64,000 nucleotides of DNA, from NCBI RefSeq assembly GCF_001548115.1, contig NZ_AP014821.1:2545262-2609261 (forward strand), in the 5' to 3' direction. A model generated the notes under the pieces. The model was not told where the DNA came from. It worked only from the letters and a program-made list of their open reading frames with translations, and did no database searches. This document shows, one piece after another, positions 56,914 to 64,000 of the stretch; positions within the stretch are counted from its first letter, which is position 1; every line of letters begins with the position of its first letter. The stretch is from Geminocystis sp. NIES-3709 (GTDB taxonomy: Bacteria; Cyanobacteriota; Cyanobacteriia; Cyanobacteriales; Cyanobacteriaceae). Position numbers and translations under genes: made by a program.

Positions 56914-57279
56914 ATGTTAATTAAATGTACAACTCGTCATATTAGAATTTATACCGCAGAAATCAAAGACAATGAGTTAATTCCTTCTAACCAAGTATTG
57001 ACTCTTGATGTTGATCCTGATAACGAGTTTAATTGGGATGAAGTCGCTTTGCAAAAAGTCTATCGTAAATTTGATGATTTAGTGGAAAGTTATAGCGGAG
57101 AAGATTTAACCGATTATAATTTACGGCGCATTGGTTCAGATTTAGAAGTTTTAATTCGTAATCTTTTAAACCAAGGAGAAATTACCTACAATCTCAATGC
57201 TAGAGTTCTTAACTATAGTATGGGTTTACCCAGAGTTGATGCACCCGAGTCAGAAGGAAAATATCAGCTGACTAATTAA
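56914..57279 (+). CDS. ndhM: NAD(P)H-quinone oxidoreductase subunit M
   Basis: This 121-residue protein closely fits NdhM, a peripheral subunit of the cyanobacterial NDH-1 complex in the thylakoid (cyclic electron flow, respiration, CO2 uptake). Recognised wording is TTRHIRIYTAEI, LTLDVDPDNEFNW, LVESYSGEDLTDYNLRRIGS and YNLNARVLNYSMGLP. The length is normal, and the ATG at 56914 is the only sensible start. It precedes the quinone methyltransferase by 68 bp, possibly in one transcript. That pairing is fitting because NDH-1 uses plastoquinone. Confidence 0.93.
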   Translation: MLIKCTTRHIRIYTAEIKDNELIPSNQVLTLDVDPDNEFNWDEVALQKVYRKFDDLVESYSGEDLTDYNLRRIGSDLEVLIRNLLNQGEITYNLNARVLNYSMGLPRVDAPESEGKYQLTN

Positions 57280-57347
57280 TAATTAAATATTGACAATTGA
57301 CAACTATTGCACTAATTTCCAACAAAATAAAATTTATCTTTATATCA

Positions 57348-58286
57348 ATGAATATTTTATTACCCCTAGAGGGTTTTTTTTTGCTAATCGTTATAGGAAT
57401 TATTTTTTACTTATTAACTCCTCGTCGCTATCAATCTTCGGATTCAGTAGCTAACTCTTATGATGAATGGACTGAAGATGGCATTTTAGAGTTTTATTGG
57501 GGTGAACATATCCACTTAGGACATTATGGTTTACCACCAAGAAAAAAAGATTTTCTACAGGCTAAAACTGATTTTGTTCATGAGATGGTGAAATGGGGAG
57601 ATTTGGATAAGTTACCTTCAGGTACTACGGTGTTAGATGTGGGTTGTGGTATCGGTGGTAGCAGTCGCATTTTAGCAAGAGATTATGGTTTTGCGGTAAC
57701 GGGTATCACTATCAGTCCTCAACAGGTGAAAAGAGCTCAAGAATTAACTCCTCCAGAGGTAAATGCTAAATTTCAAGTCGATGATGCGTTGGCACTTTCT
57801 TTTCCTGATAATAGTTTTGATATAGTGTGGAGTGTTGAAGCGGGTCCTCACATGGAAGATAAGGCTTTGTTTGCTAAGGAGTTAATGCGAGTTCTTAAGC
57901 CTAATGGTATTTTAGTTGTAGCTGACTGGAATCAAAGAGACGATCGATCCATACCCTTAAATTTTTGGGAGAAATCTGTAATGAAACAATTATTAGACCA
58001 ATGGTCACATCCTGCTTTTTCTAGTATTGAAGAATTCGCAGAGCTTTTAACTGCCACCAGTAGAGTAAAAGGGGAAGTAATTACGGATGATTGGACAATT
58101 CAGACTCTTCCTTCTTGGTTAGATTCTATTTGGCAAGGTATTGCAAAACCATCGGGATTAATTTGTTTTGGGGTGAGTGGTTTTATCAAATCTTTACGAG
58201 AAATTCCTACCATTCTATTAATGCGTATTGCTTTTGGCTTCGGACTTTGCCGATTTGGGATGTTTAAAGCAGTAAAATCTTCTTAA
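57348..58286 (+). CDS. MPBQ/MSBQ methyltransferase-like enzyme
   Basis: This is 312 residues from the ATG at 57348 (MNILLPLEGFFLL); an earlier in-frame start adds an unlikely extension. It has an N-terminal hydrophobic anchor, then SYDEWTEDGILEFYWGEHIHLGHYG, the SAM-binding TVLDVGCGIGGSSRILARDY and SVEAGPHMEDKALFAKEL. Close wording to Synechocystis Sll0418 supports methylation of 2-methyl-6-phytyl/solanyl-benzoquinol in tocopherol and plastoquinone synthesis. The C-terminal hydrophobic helices (REIPTILLMRIAFGFGLCRF) suggest membrane association. Confidence 0.88.
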   Translation: MNILLPLEGFFLLIVIGIIFYLLTPRRYQSSDSVANSYDEWTEDGILEFYWGEHIHLGHYGLPPRKKDFLQAKTDFVHEMVKWGDLDKLPSGTTVLDVGCGIGGSSRILARDYGFAVTGITISPQQVKRAQELTPPEVNAKFQVDDALALSFPDNSFDIVWSVEAGPHMEDKALFAKELMRVLKPNGILVVADWNQRDDRSIPLNFWEKSVMKQLLDQWSHPAFSSIEEFAELLTATSRVKGEVITDDWTIQTLPSWLDSIWQGIAKPSGLICFGVSGFIKSLREIPTILLMRIAFGFGLCRFGMFKAVKSS

Positions 58287-58404
58287 TCGAGAATTTTGAG
58301 ATGAAAGTTTTTCACTTTTCTCTACCCTCATCAATAAAATTAAATGCAAACTAGCTTAATATAGGATTTTGTTATAACTTCTATAAGTAATTAAATTAAA
58401 AACA

Positions 58405-60105
58405 ATGAAAATAAGCGATGATACAGGAATAGTTAAAAGAATATCTCGCTGGGTACCGGGTATTATTACTTTTCAGAATTACAATTCAGCATGGCTACAG
58501 TCTGATATTCAAGCTAGTTTAGCCGTGGTAGCAGTAGTTGTCCCTGTGGCGATCGCTTATGCAGAACTAGCAGGATTACCTCCTGTTAATGGTTTATATG
58601 CCAGTATTTTCCCCTTAATTGCCTATGGTTTTTTCGGCTCATCTCGACAATTAATTGTTGGTACTGATGCGGCTACTTGTTCTCTGGTGGCCACAACTTT
58701 AGCACCTTTAGCTAGTGGAGATATAGAACGTTATATTTCTCTATCGATGGTATTAGCGATTTTAGCGGGAATTGCATCTATTGGAGGAGGTATAGTAAGG
58801 TTAGGATTTTTAAGGAATTTTCTGTCCAGACCAATTTTAATTGGTTATTTGAACGGTATTGCTTTAAGTATTATTCTAGGACAGTTGGGTAAACTATTTG
58901 GATTTTCTTTGGAATCTAAAGGATTTTTTCTAGTTTTATGGGAATTTTTCGGCAAACTCGGACAAACTCACGGGTTAACTTTAACTATCGGATTGAGTAT
59001 TTTTATTCTTCTACGGATTCTCAAAAAAATAGCTCCAAAAATCCCCTCTGCACTTATTGCTGTTACGATCGCAATCATAATTTCTTTCCTATTTGACTTA
59101 GATCAACAAGGGGTTGCTATAGTGGGAACTGTGCCATCAGGTTTTCCACCCTTAAAAATACCTCAACTACTAGAAACAGATATAATTTCGTTAATTATAG
59201 GTGGAGTAGGAATTGCTTTTGTTAGTTTCAATAGTGCGATGGTAACAGCAGAGGCTTTTGCCATGAAAAACCGTTATGAAATTGATCCTAATCAAGAATT
59301 AATTGCTTTAGGAATGGCGAATATTGTAGCTGGTGTTTCTCAAGGATTTGCCATTAGTGGTACAGCGTCTCGTACTGCAACTAATGATTCAGCAGGAGGA
59401 AAAACCCAGTTAGTGAGCATTATAGGCGCAATAATGATGATTTTCATACTCCTATTTTTCACGACACCTTTAAGTTATCTTCCTATCAGTGTGTTATCTG
59501 CTTTATTGATTGATGCAGTATTAGGATTATTGGATATAAAATCTCTCAAAAATCTTTATAAAATTAGTCTTCCTGAATGGCGTTTGTCGGTGTTGACTAC
59601 CTTAGGTGTTATTTGTATAGGGGTTTTACAAGGTGTTTTAGTTGCCATTATTTTAGCAGTAATTCAATTGTTATATAGAGCCTCTCGTCCTAATGATGCG
59701 ATTTTAGGAATAGTGGAAGGGAAAGATGGTTTTCATAATATTGAACGAGAAACCAATGCTAAAACTATTGATGGATTAATTATGTATCGGTTTGAAGCAT
59801 CTCTTTTCTTTTTCAATGCAAACTTTTTTAAATCCAGAGTTCTGAGTATAGTTAATAACACGATTACAGATGTAAAATGGTTTTTGTTAGATGCTGAGTC
59901 TATTTCTAGTATTGACTCCACTGCTACCGTAAAATTAGAAGAAATATGGGAAGAATTAACCAAACAAGATATTATTTTGGTAATTGCGCGAACCCATAGT
60001 TTTACTTATTCCATGTTAGAAAAAACTGGATTGACCAAGATCATTGGAGAGGAAAACTTCTTCCCTACCATTAGTTCAGCTATTTCAGCTTTTCATAATT
60101 CTTAA
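58405..60105 (+). CDS. SulP-family anion transporter with STAS domain
   Basis: This 566-residue membrane protein has the SulP layout: 10-14 spans, with VVPVAIAYAELAGLPPVNGLY at the first conserved region and TAEAFAMKNRYEIDPNQELIALG and ISGTASRTATNDSAGGKTQL in the middle. A C-terminal STAS domain (about 430-560, IDGLIMYRFEASLFFFNANFF, WFLLDAESISSIDSTATVKLEEI) completes it. The family carries sulfate or bicarbonate in cyanobacteria (BicA is a SulP protein). The actual anion cannot be decided from sequence reading. It is monocistronic, 118 bp after the methyltransferase. Confidence 0.9.
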   Translation: MKISDDTGIVKRISRWVPGIITFQNYNSAWLQSDIQASLAVVAVVVPVAIAYAELAGLPPVNGLYASIFPLIAYGFFGSSRQLIVGTDAATCSLVATTLAPLASGDIERYISLSMVLAILAGIASIGGGIVRLGFLRNFLSRPILIGYLNGIALSIILGQLGKLFGFSLESKGFFLVLWEFFGKLGQTHGLTLTIGLSIFILLRILKKIAPKIPSALIAVTIAIIISFLFDLDQQGVAIVGTVPSGFPPLKIPQLLETDIISLIIGGVGIAFVSFNSAMVTAEAFAMKNRYEIDPNQELIALGMANIVAGVSQGFAISGTASRTATNDSAGGKTQLVSIIGAIMMIFILLFFTTPLSYLPISVLSALLIDAVLGLLDIKSLKNLYKISLPEWRLSVLTTLGVICIGVLQGVLVAIILAVIQLLYRASRPNDAILGIVEGKDGFHNIERETNAKTIDGLIMYRFEASLFFFNANFFKSRVLSIVNNTITDVKWFLLDAESISSIDSTATVKLEEIWEELTKQDIILVIARTHSFTYSMLEKTGLTKIIGEENFFPTISSAISAFHNS

Positions 60106-60628
60106 GGTAAGATGCATCTAAGTTAACTAAACTTCTGACTAGCCGCATAATTAATTGTCACTGGCTCCATAAGTAAGAAACAAGGTTTAACAGTTGTATT
60201 GTCAAAGTTATACCATAATAGTTAAGACCGTCATAACAATGGTGTACTAAAATACTCAAGTCTAAACTTGGTTCTGAGGATTAATGGCTTCATGATTGAC
60301 GAAGTGATAAATCACTGTCCCATCTCCAGAAAAAGGCTACCGTTTTGGGTTTTGACCTGTTTCTCATTCCTCGTCTCCCTAATCTGTTTCTTAAGAGTCT
60401 GAATAAATTAGAAAGCTATAAAAATTAAGGGTAAAGATTAGAGATTTAATATATTAAACCCCTAAATTTCCTAAAAAATGCAGATTTTTGACATCACATT
60501 ATTATATAAATAAAGTATTTTATCAATTAATCGTGTTACTAAGATAAACCCCTAACTCGCTAGTATTTCTTCTGTCTCCTAACTCTTCTCTCTTCTCTCC
60601 ATCAGAAAATCATGAGATAACCTGCTAC
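60106..60628. other. gap between convergent genes, no clear gene
   Basis: No frame longer than about 40 codons has a start signal, and no tRNA-like fold is visible. On the minus strand near 60280-60340 a short stretch reads GDGTVIYHFVNHEAINPQNQ before stops. This might be a gene relic, but I cannot identify it. Confidence 0.4.
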
Positions 60629-61753
60629 TTATCTAGTTTTCATGGTAGCAAGTCTTGCATTTTGATAATAATGTCCTAGAATTTGACGGTAATCAACTCC
60701 GTTTTGTGCTAAATAATATGTACCCCATTGGCTTAACCCTAAACCGTGTCCAAATCCTCTACCAGAAACCTGTAAACCATTGCCTGCTGAAGAAATTCGG
60801 AATAAGGTACTTCGCAAATCTAAGGCACTTCTTAAATCACTTCCTGCAACGGTTTTAGTACTACGATCGCCAACTATTTGCATAGTGACAATTCTACCTT
60901 GAGGGGTGATTTTTTGAGGTACTAAAGCACGAATATTACCTACACTACCTACAACTCTACTAATACTCGAAGGGGAAACTGTTTTATTCCACTGAAAAAC
61001 TGGTGCTGTTTGATCATAATCAACAACTCCTCTTAAATAAGGGAGAGGTGAAATCCAAATATCTTCCACATTTTCTGTATGTCCTCCTGACGATGAATGG
61101 AATACAGCTAGAATTGGTTGATTGTTATAAGTCATGATTTGTCCGTTAGTAGATTTTACGGCTTGGTGAGTAGTGGTATATTCACTACCCAATCCTTTAT
61201 ATACCTGTGTGGCTGTTGTCGTGTCTAAGTCAAAAACGCTATTTTTACTAGTGTTGCGTTTATATAAAGCATAAGTACGAGCGGCGACGGCTTGGGCTTT
61301 TAAGGCTTCTTGAGGCCAACTTGGAATTGCTTCTGCCCCTACTACACTATACAAGTAATCTTCTATATCTACATGATTGACAGCGGTAATACCACTTCCT
61401 TGACGACTTAATAAAACTCTACCACGATACCATCGATCGCCAATCCAAATAACACCATCACCACTGGGTTCTAACCATATACGATTTGAGTTCCACTGTG
61501 CTAAATTTACGTTGCCACCATTTGCTTTTGCTACAAATGAGTTCATTCCTTCTACTTGTCCAATAATTTGTCCTGCACTATTTTTAATTAGAGCGGGGGT
61601 TGAACTACCTATTTGTAGATTATTAACACCTTTTTTGATGGCTACTCTTAATTCTAAAGCAGCTTGAGCGTACGTCGTGAAAATCAACCAAAATAGAGCT
61701 ATCAAACTTAATTTAGAAATTGTTTTTAGGATAAATTTTTGCCACATAATCAT
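60629..61753 (-). CDS. SpoIID/LytB-domain exported protein
   Basis: This is a 374-residue protein with an N-terminal signal sequence (KFILKTISKLSLIALFWLIF, then TYAQA). The SpoIID domain contains VDIEDYLYSVVGAEAIPSWP, with the catalytic-type Glu, followed by ALKAQAVAARTYALYKRN. FHSSSGGHTENVEDIW and GRGFGHGLGLSQWGTYYLAQNG follow at the end. In sporulating bacteria SpoIID cleaves glycan strands lacking peptides. Cyanobacterial members probably remodel peptidoglycan in the periplasm. The starts at 61753 and 61747 are equally possible. Confidence 0.9.
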   Translation of the reverse strand: MIMWQKFILKTISKLSLIALFWLIFTTYAQAALELRVAIKKGVNNLQIGSSTPALIKNSAGQIIGQVEGMNSFVAKANGGNVNLAQWNSNRIWLEPSGDGVIWIGDRWYRGRVLLSRQGSGITAVNHVDIEDYLYSVVGAEAIPSWPQEALKAQAVAARTYALYKRNTSKNSVFDLDTTTATQVYKGLGSEYTTTHQAVKSTNGQIMTYNNQPILAVFHSSSGGHTENVEDIWISPLPYLRGVVDYDQTAPVFQWNKTVSPSSISRVVGSVGNIRALVPQKITPQGRIVTMQIVGDRSTKTVAGSDLRSALDLRSTLFRISSAGNGLQVSGRGFGHGLGLSQWGTYYLAQNGVDYRQILGHYYQNARLATMKTR

Positions 61754-61881
61754 TCAATATATTTTTTGTTGATCCGTATTTTGATGGAATTCAATTCCAG
61801 TTAATTTTGATCATGCCTATGAACATATAACCAAAAATATAGATTTTGTCAATAGTATTTTTAATCTACTTCTCTTTTACA

Positions 61882-62077
61882 ACCAAATCATCAGTAAAAC
61901 TTATATGACAAGGGTTGAAGGAGAAAATACGAGATTGAGGCACTATCTAGCCAGATTACAGAGAAAAACCCTTTGCTATTCCAAGTCTGTCGAAATGCGG
62001 AAATATTCAATCTCACTTTTGATTCATTATTTTAAATTCCAAGATATTCCCATACCTTATCGAGGTGAGGTGCGATC
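61882..62077 (+). mobile_element. truncated 3' end of an IS1-family transposase
   Basis: The sequence from ACCAAATCATCAGTAAAACT to CCTTATCGAGGTGAGGTGCG is nearly identical to the InsB tail of the IS1 copy at 12370-13203 (encoding TRVEGENTRLRHYLARLQRK) but in the opposite orientation. The 5' two thirds and both inverted ends are missing. The match fades where the CGATCG-rich repeat starts. Confidence 0.85.
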
Positions 62078-62094
62078 GAACTCTCCCCCCAAAG

Positions 62095-62220
62095 ACGATC
62101 GCACCCCTTAACCACATCAACATTAATTCATAAGGACGATCGAACCTTTAACCATATCAAGATTACTTCATAAGAGCGATCGAACTCCTTCCCACTAAAC
62201 GATCGAACCCCTCCAAAAGA
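62095..62220. repeat. degenerate ~40-bp tandem repeat rich in CGATCG
   Basis: Unit 1 (62095-62135) and unit 2 (62136-62175) both read ACGATCGMACC...TTAACCA.ATCAA.ATTA.TTCATAAG. A third unit starts at 62176 with GCGATCGAACTC, then shorter CGATCGAACCCCT copies follow, and a late echo TTAACCAAATTAACATTAC is at about 62234. The array begins directly after the IS1 remnant. The remaining bases to 62393 show no gene. Confidence 0.65.
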
Positions 62221-62393
62221 TGATCACATCTCCTTAACCAAATTAACATTACACTATAGTTAGCTAAAATAAAACTTCACTAGACGATCACACTTAACAA
62301 AGTATATGATTTATTATGTCTTGATATTTAGATAAGTTGACTTCAGACTTTTCGTTATAGTATTACTGCATAATTGTTGTTGATAAAAAATAA

Positions 62394-63532
62394 TAGATCT
62401 CTTGCAAAATTATAATGAACATAAAAAGATGATAGGATAAGACAAAATATTAGCAATCGCCTTTAATTTAATTAAAGAAAATAAGTGCCTTTATACAGTT
62501 AATCATAATTCTTGCTTATATAATTCTCAACCTAGGAAAGTAAATACCCATTGGCGATAAAATACACAAATTAATTTACTGGATTCTTTAATATAGTTCT
62601 TAAATAATAGCTATGTCTTTTTTCACTATTTCATAGTTATAAATTCCCGCAATTAAGTTGAATCTTAACCCAAATCTTTTTCTTTTATTTCTATATTTTT
62701 CTGATAGTATTCTAAATATTTTAAGTTTTCTATTTACATGTTCAATTACGATTCTTTGTCGATTTAACTCTCTATTTTTTCTTTTTTCTTCTTGGGTTAA
62801 CTTTCTTTTTTTTGTTTTCTTTTTTGGTATTTCGCTTAATTTATGAATTTTTTCTATACCTTGATAACCTTTGTCTACTAAACACTTTATTTTTTCACTT
62901 AATGGTAATCTACTGTTTTTAAAAATTTTAAAATCATGTTCTCTTCCTCGTCCATTTACATAACAAATTATTTCCAAGGTATCTTTATTAACTACTAATT
63001 GTGCTTTAAATGTATGTTCCTTCTTTTTGCCACTATAGTAAATTTTTTGTCTTTTTTTTGGTCTTTCGATTGCTATTTCAGTAACATCTATTAATACTGC
63101 CTTAATTTCATTCTCTTTTTTTATCAATTCTTTTTTACCACCTAGGGAAAAATAACCTGATTTGAGCAAGATTTTTTCAATTTTATGAACTGTTCTACAA
63201 ACCGTTGATTCTGAGATATTCCAGTACTCTGATATGTGAAAATAAGTTCGATATTCTCTCAAATATTCCAAGGTTACTAAAATCTGCTCGGACACTGTTA
63301 ATTTGCTTTTCCTTCCTCTTTTGTGATTGTTTTGTTCTTTTTTGACTATTTCTACTAAAAGATTATAGGTTTCTTTTTTTACTCCAAATCTCCTTTTAAA
63401 CTTTTCTGGCTTTAATTTTTTTATTCTCTCAAGTTTCATAATTAAATCTTATACTTAAGGTATCCTCCATCGCCCAAAATTATAGATTATTCTGGTTAAT
63501 CCTATCTCGTATTTAATTTTGCAAGAGGTCTA
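62394..63532 (-). mobile_element. complete IS5-family insertion sequence
   Basis: This 1139-bp element has near-identical inverted ends (GATCTCTTGCAAAATTA left, GACCTCTTGCAAAATTA right), each flanked by TA, which suits the short TA target duplications of some IS5 groups. It encodes one DDE transposase and has a ~200-bp non-coding tail at the left end. The deleted copy at 1720-2297 derives from the same element type. Confidence 0.9.
62600..63439 (-). CDS. IS5-family DDE transposase
   Basis: This is a 279-residue protein with an N-terminal helix-turn-helix (TVSEQILVTLEYLREYRTYF, ISESTVCRTVHKIEKIL) and a DDE_Tnp_4-type catalytic core. The probable triad is Asp in AVLIDVTEIAIERP, Asp in KCLVDKGYQGIEKI and Glu in RIVIEHVNRKLKIFRIL. 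The frame is uninterrupted and both element ends are present, so it may be active. It is very Lys/Glu/Ile-rich, matching the AT-rich element. Confidence 0.9.
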   Translation of the reverse strand: MKLERIKKLKPEKFKRRFGVKKETYNLLVEIVKKEQNNHKRGRKSKLTVSEQILVTLEYLREYRTYFHISEYWNISESTVCRTVHKIEKILLKSGYFSLGGKKELIKKENEIKAVLIDVTEIAIERPKKRQKIYYSGKKKEHTFKAQLVVNKDTLEIICYVNGRGREHDFKIFKNSRLPLSEKIKCLVDKGYQGIEKIHKLSEIPKKKTKKRKLTQEEKRKNRELNRQRIVIEHVNRKLKIFRILSEKYRNKRKRFGLRFNLIAGIYNYEIVKKDIAII

Positions 63533-63534
63533 AT

Positions 63535-64000
63535 ATGGGACTAAAGAAAAAAGTATTTGCGAGTAAAGCGGAACAACAAAATTACTATAAAATAATAAGA
63601 ACATGGGGTAAAAAGTTTAAAGTCTATCATAATATACCTTTTCTAAATATTTTTACTATTGATGATGTTATTCTTACAGAACAAGATAAAAATAATTTAA
63701 AAAAAACGAGCATCGATTATATTATTTGCAATAATTTTGAAGAGCCTATACTTTGCATTGAATTTGATGGTTTTTGTGAAGGAGTCAATAAAAATTTAGA
63801 ATATAAACCTTCACGACAAATTGGTGATTGGAAAGATGATTGGCGAAAAAAAATCATCGAACTGAAATTAAAAGTTGCCGATCACTCAAATTTTCCTTTT
63901 TTTGTTGTCAGCAGTAAAGAGTTTAGTGATTTAGATGAAAATATACCCTTAACAATTATAGATGGAATAATTGGCTCTCTTGCTTCCAGTAATTTAGCCA
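63535..64000 (+). CDS. DUF2726-like nuclease-type protein, 3' end outside window
   Basis: The frame is open from the ATG at 63535 to the window end (155 codons visible). SKAEQQNYYKIIRTWGKKFK at the N-terminus and SIDYIICN...EPILCIEFDGF resemble the DUF2726/PD-(D/E)XK-related nuclease fold, where D and the later E-x-D would be metal ligands. The ATG lies 2 bp beyond the IS5 right end and no ribosome site precedes it. The insertion may therefore have removed the native promoter and possibly a few N-terminal codons, or may supply outward transcription. Confidence 0.6.
   Translation, partial: MGLKKKVFASKAEQQNYYKIIRTWGKKFKVYHNIPFLNIFTIDDVILTEQDKNNLKKTSIDYIICNNFEEPILCIEFDGFCEGVNKNLEYKPSRQIGDWKDDWRKKIIELKLKVADHSNFPFFVVSSKEFSDLDENIPLTIIDGIIGSLASSNLA

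Noticed and set aside
60280-60340. Short GDGTVIYHFVNHEAINPQNQ frame on the minus strand
   Set aside because: It is bounded by stops, has no start, and I could not assign it to a family.
62060-62240. Possible CRISPR array because of regular ~40-bp spacing
   Set aside because: The whole unit is repeated, with no unique spacers, and only two to three units are recognisable, so it is a degenerate tandem repeat.
1-64000. tRNA or rRNA genes in the intergenic gaps
   Set aside because: I looked for T-arm GGTTCRANTCC and cloverleaf-like symmetry in each gap and saw none; a tRNAscan-SE and Infernal run would be decisive.

Overview
The window is chromosomal DNA from a low-GC unicellular cyanobacterium. 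The evidence is a photosystem II D1 gene (psbA), an NDH-1 subunit found only in oxygenic phototrophs (ndhM), an MPBQ/MSBQ-type methyltransferase of plastoquinone/tocopherol synthesis, a type I glutamine synthetase behind a textbook NtcA promoter, a PatA-type response regulator, and many HIP1-like GCGATCGC/CGATCG words. Base composition and protein style suggest a Geminocystis/Cyanobacterium-like member of the Chroococcales. That placement is an inference, because no rRNA gene is present.

Layout. 0.3-2.3 kb: an NtcB-like LysR regulator, a small membrane protein and an internally deleted IS5-type element. 2.4-12.2 kb: pgk, a convergent three-gene chemotaxis/pilus signalling cluster (CheW-, CheY- and PatA-like), a hybrid histidine kinase followed 5 bp later by a REC-GGDEF-EAL protein, and glnA. 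12.4-14.5 kb: a decayed IS1-family copy next to a type II sulfide:quinone oxidoreductase gene. 14.9-21.4 kb: a Ycf55/DUF3685-like protein, a PerR/FurC-like regulator, cobK, a secreted cupin, psbA, and two envelope proteins. 21.5-29.4 kb: an AI-2E family permease, small exported proteins, an ADP-ribosylglycohydrolase-like protein, cobH, a 2H phosphoesterase, a DUF985 cupin, a metallophosphoesterase and holA. 29.7-38.0 kb: a radical SAM protein, lexA with its own LexA box, a small membrane protein overlapping rnhA, wecB, a degenerate glycosyltransferase-like ORF, small envelope proteins, an Hpt protein (PilL-N-like) and a cysteine desulfurase.

38.4-56.8 kb is dominated by two very large predicted type I-secreted calcium-binding surface proteins, 3799 and 1643 residues, on opposite strands. 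They flank miaB and an IS630 relic. Both have the same kind of N-terminal domain (an EExGHxxD motif resembling a zinc-protease helix whose first His is Glu) and the same kind of C-terminal domain after RTX repeats. Their middles differ: cadherin-like repeats with four copies of a ~230-residue sandwich-like module plus a glycine-rich sheet in one, and fourteen LVIVD propeller blades in the other. This pair is the most distinctive content of the window.

56.9-61.8 kb returns to housekeeping genes: ndhM, the quinone methyltransferase, a SulP transporter and a SpoIID-like protein. The last 2.2 kb is accessory: a truncated IS1 tail, a degenerate ~40-bp tandem repeat rich in CGATCG, an intact IS5-family element (parent type of the deleted copy at 1.7-2.3 kb), and the start of a DUF2726-like nuclease-type gene 2 bp beyond the IS, cut by the window end.
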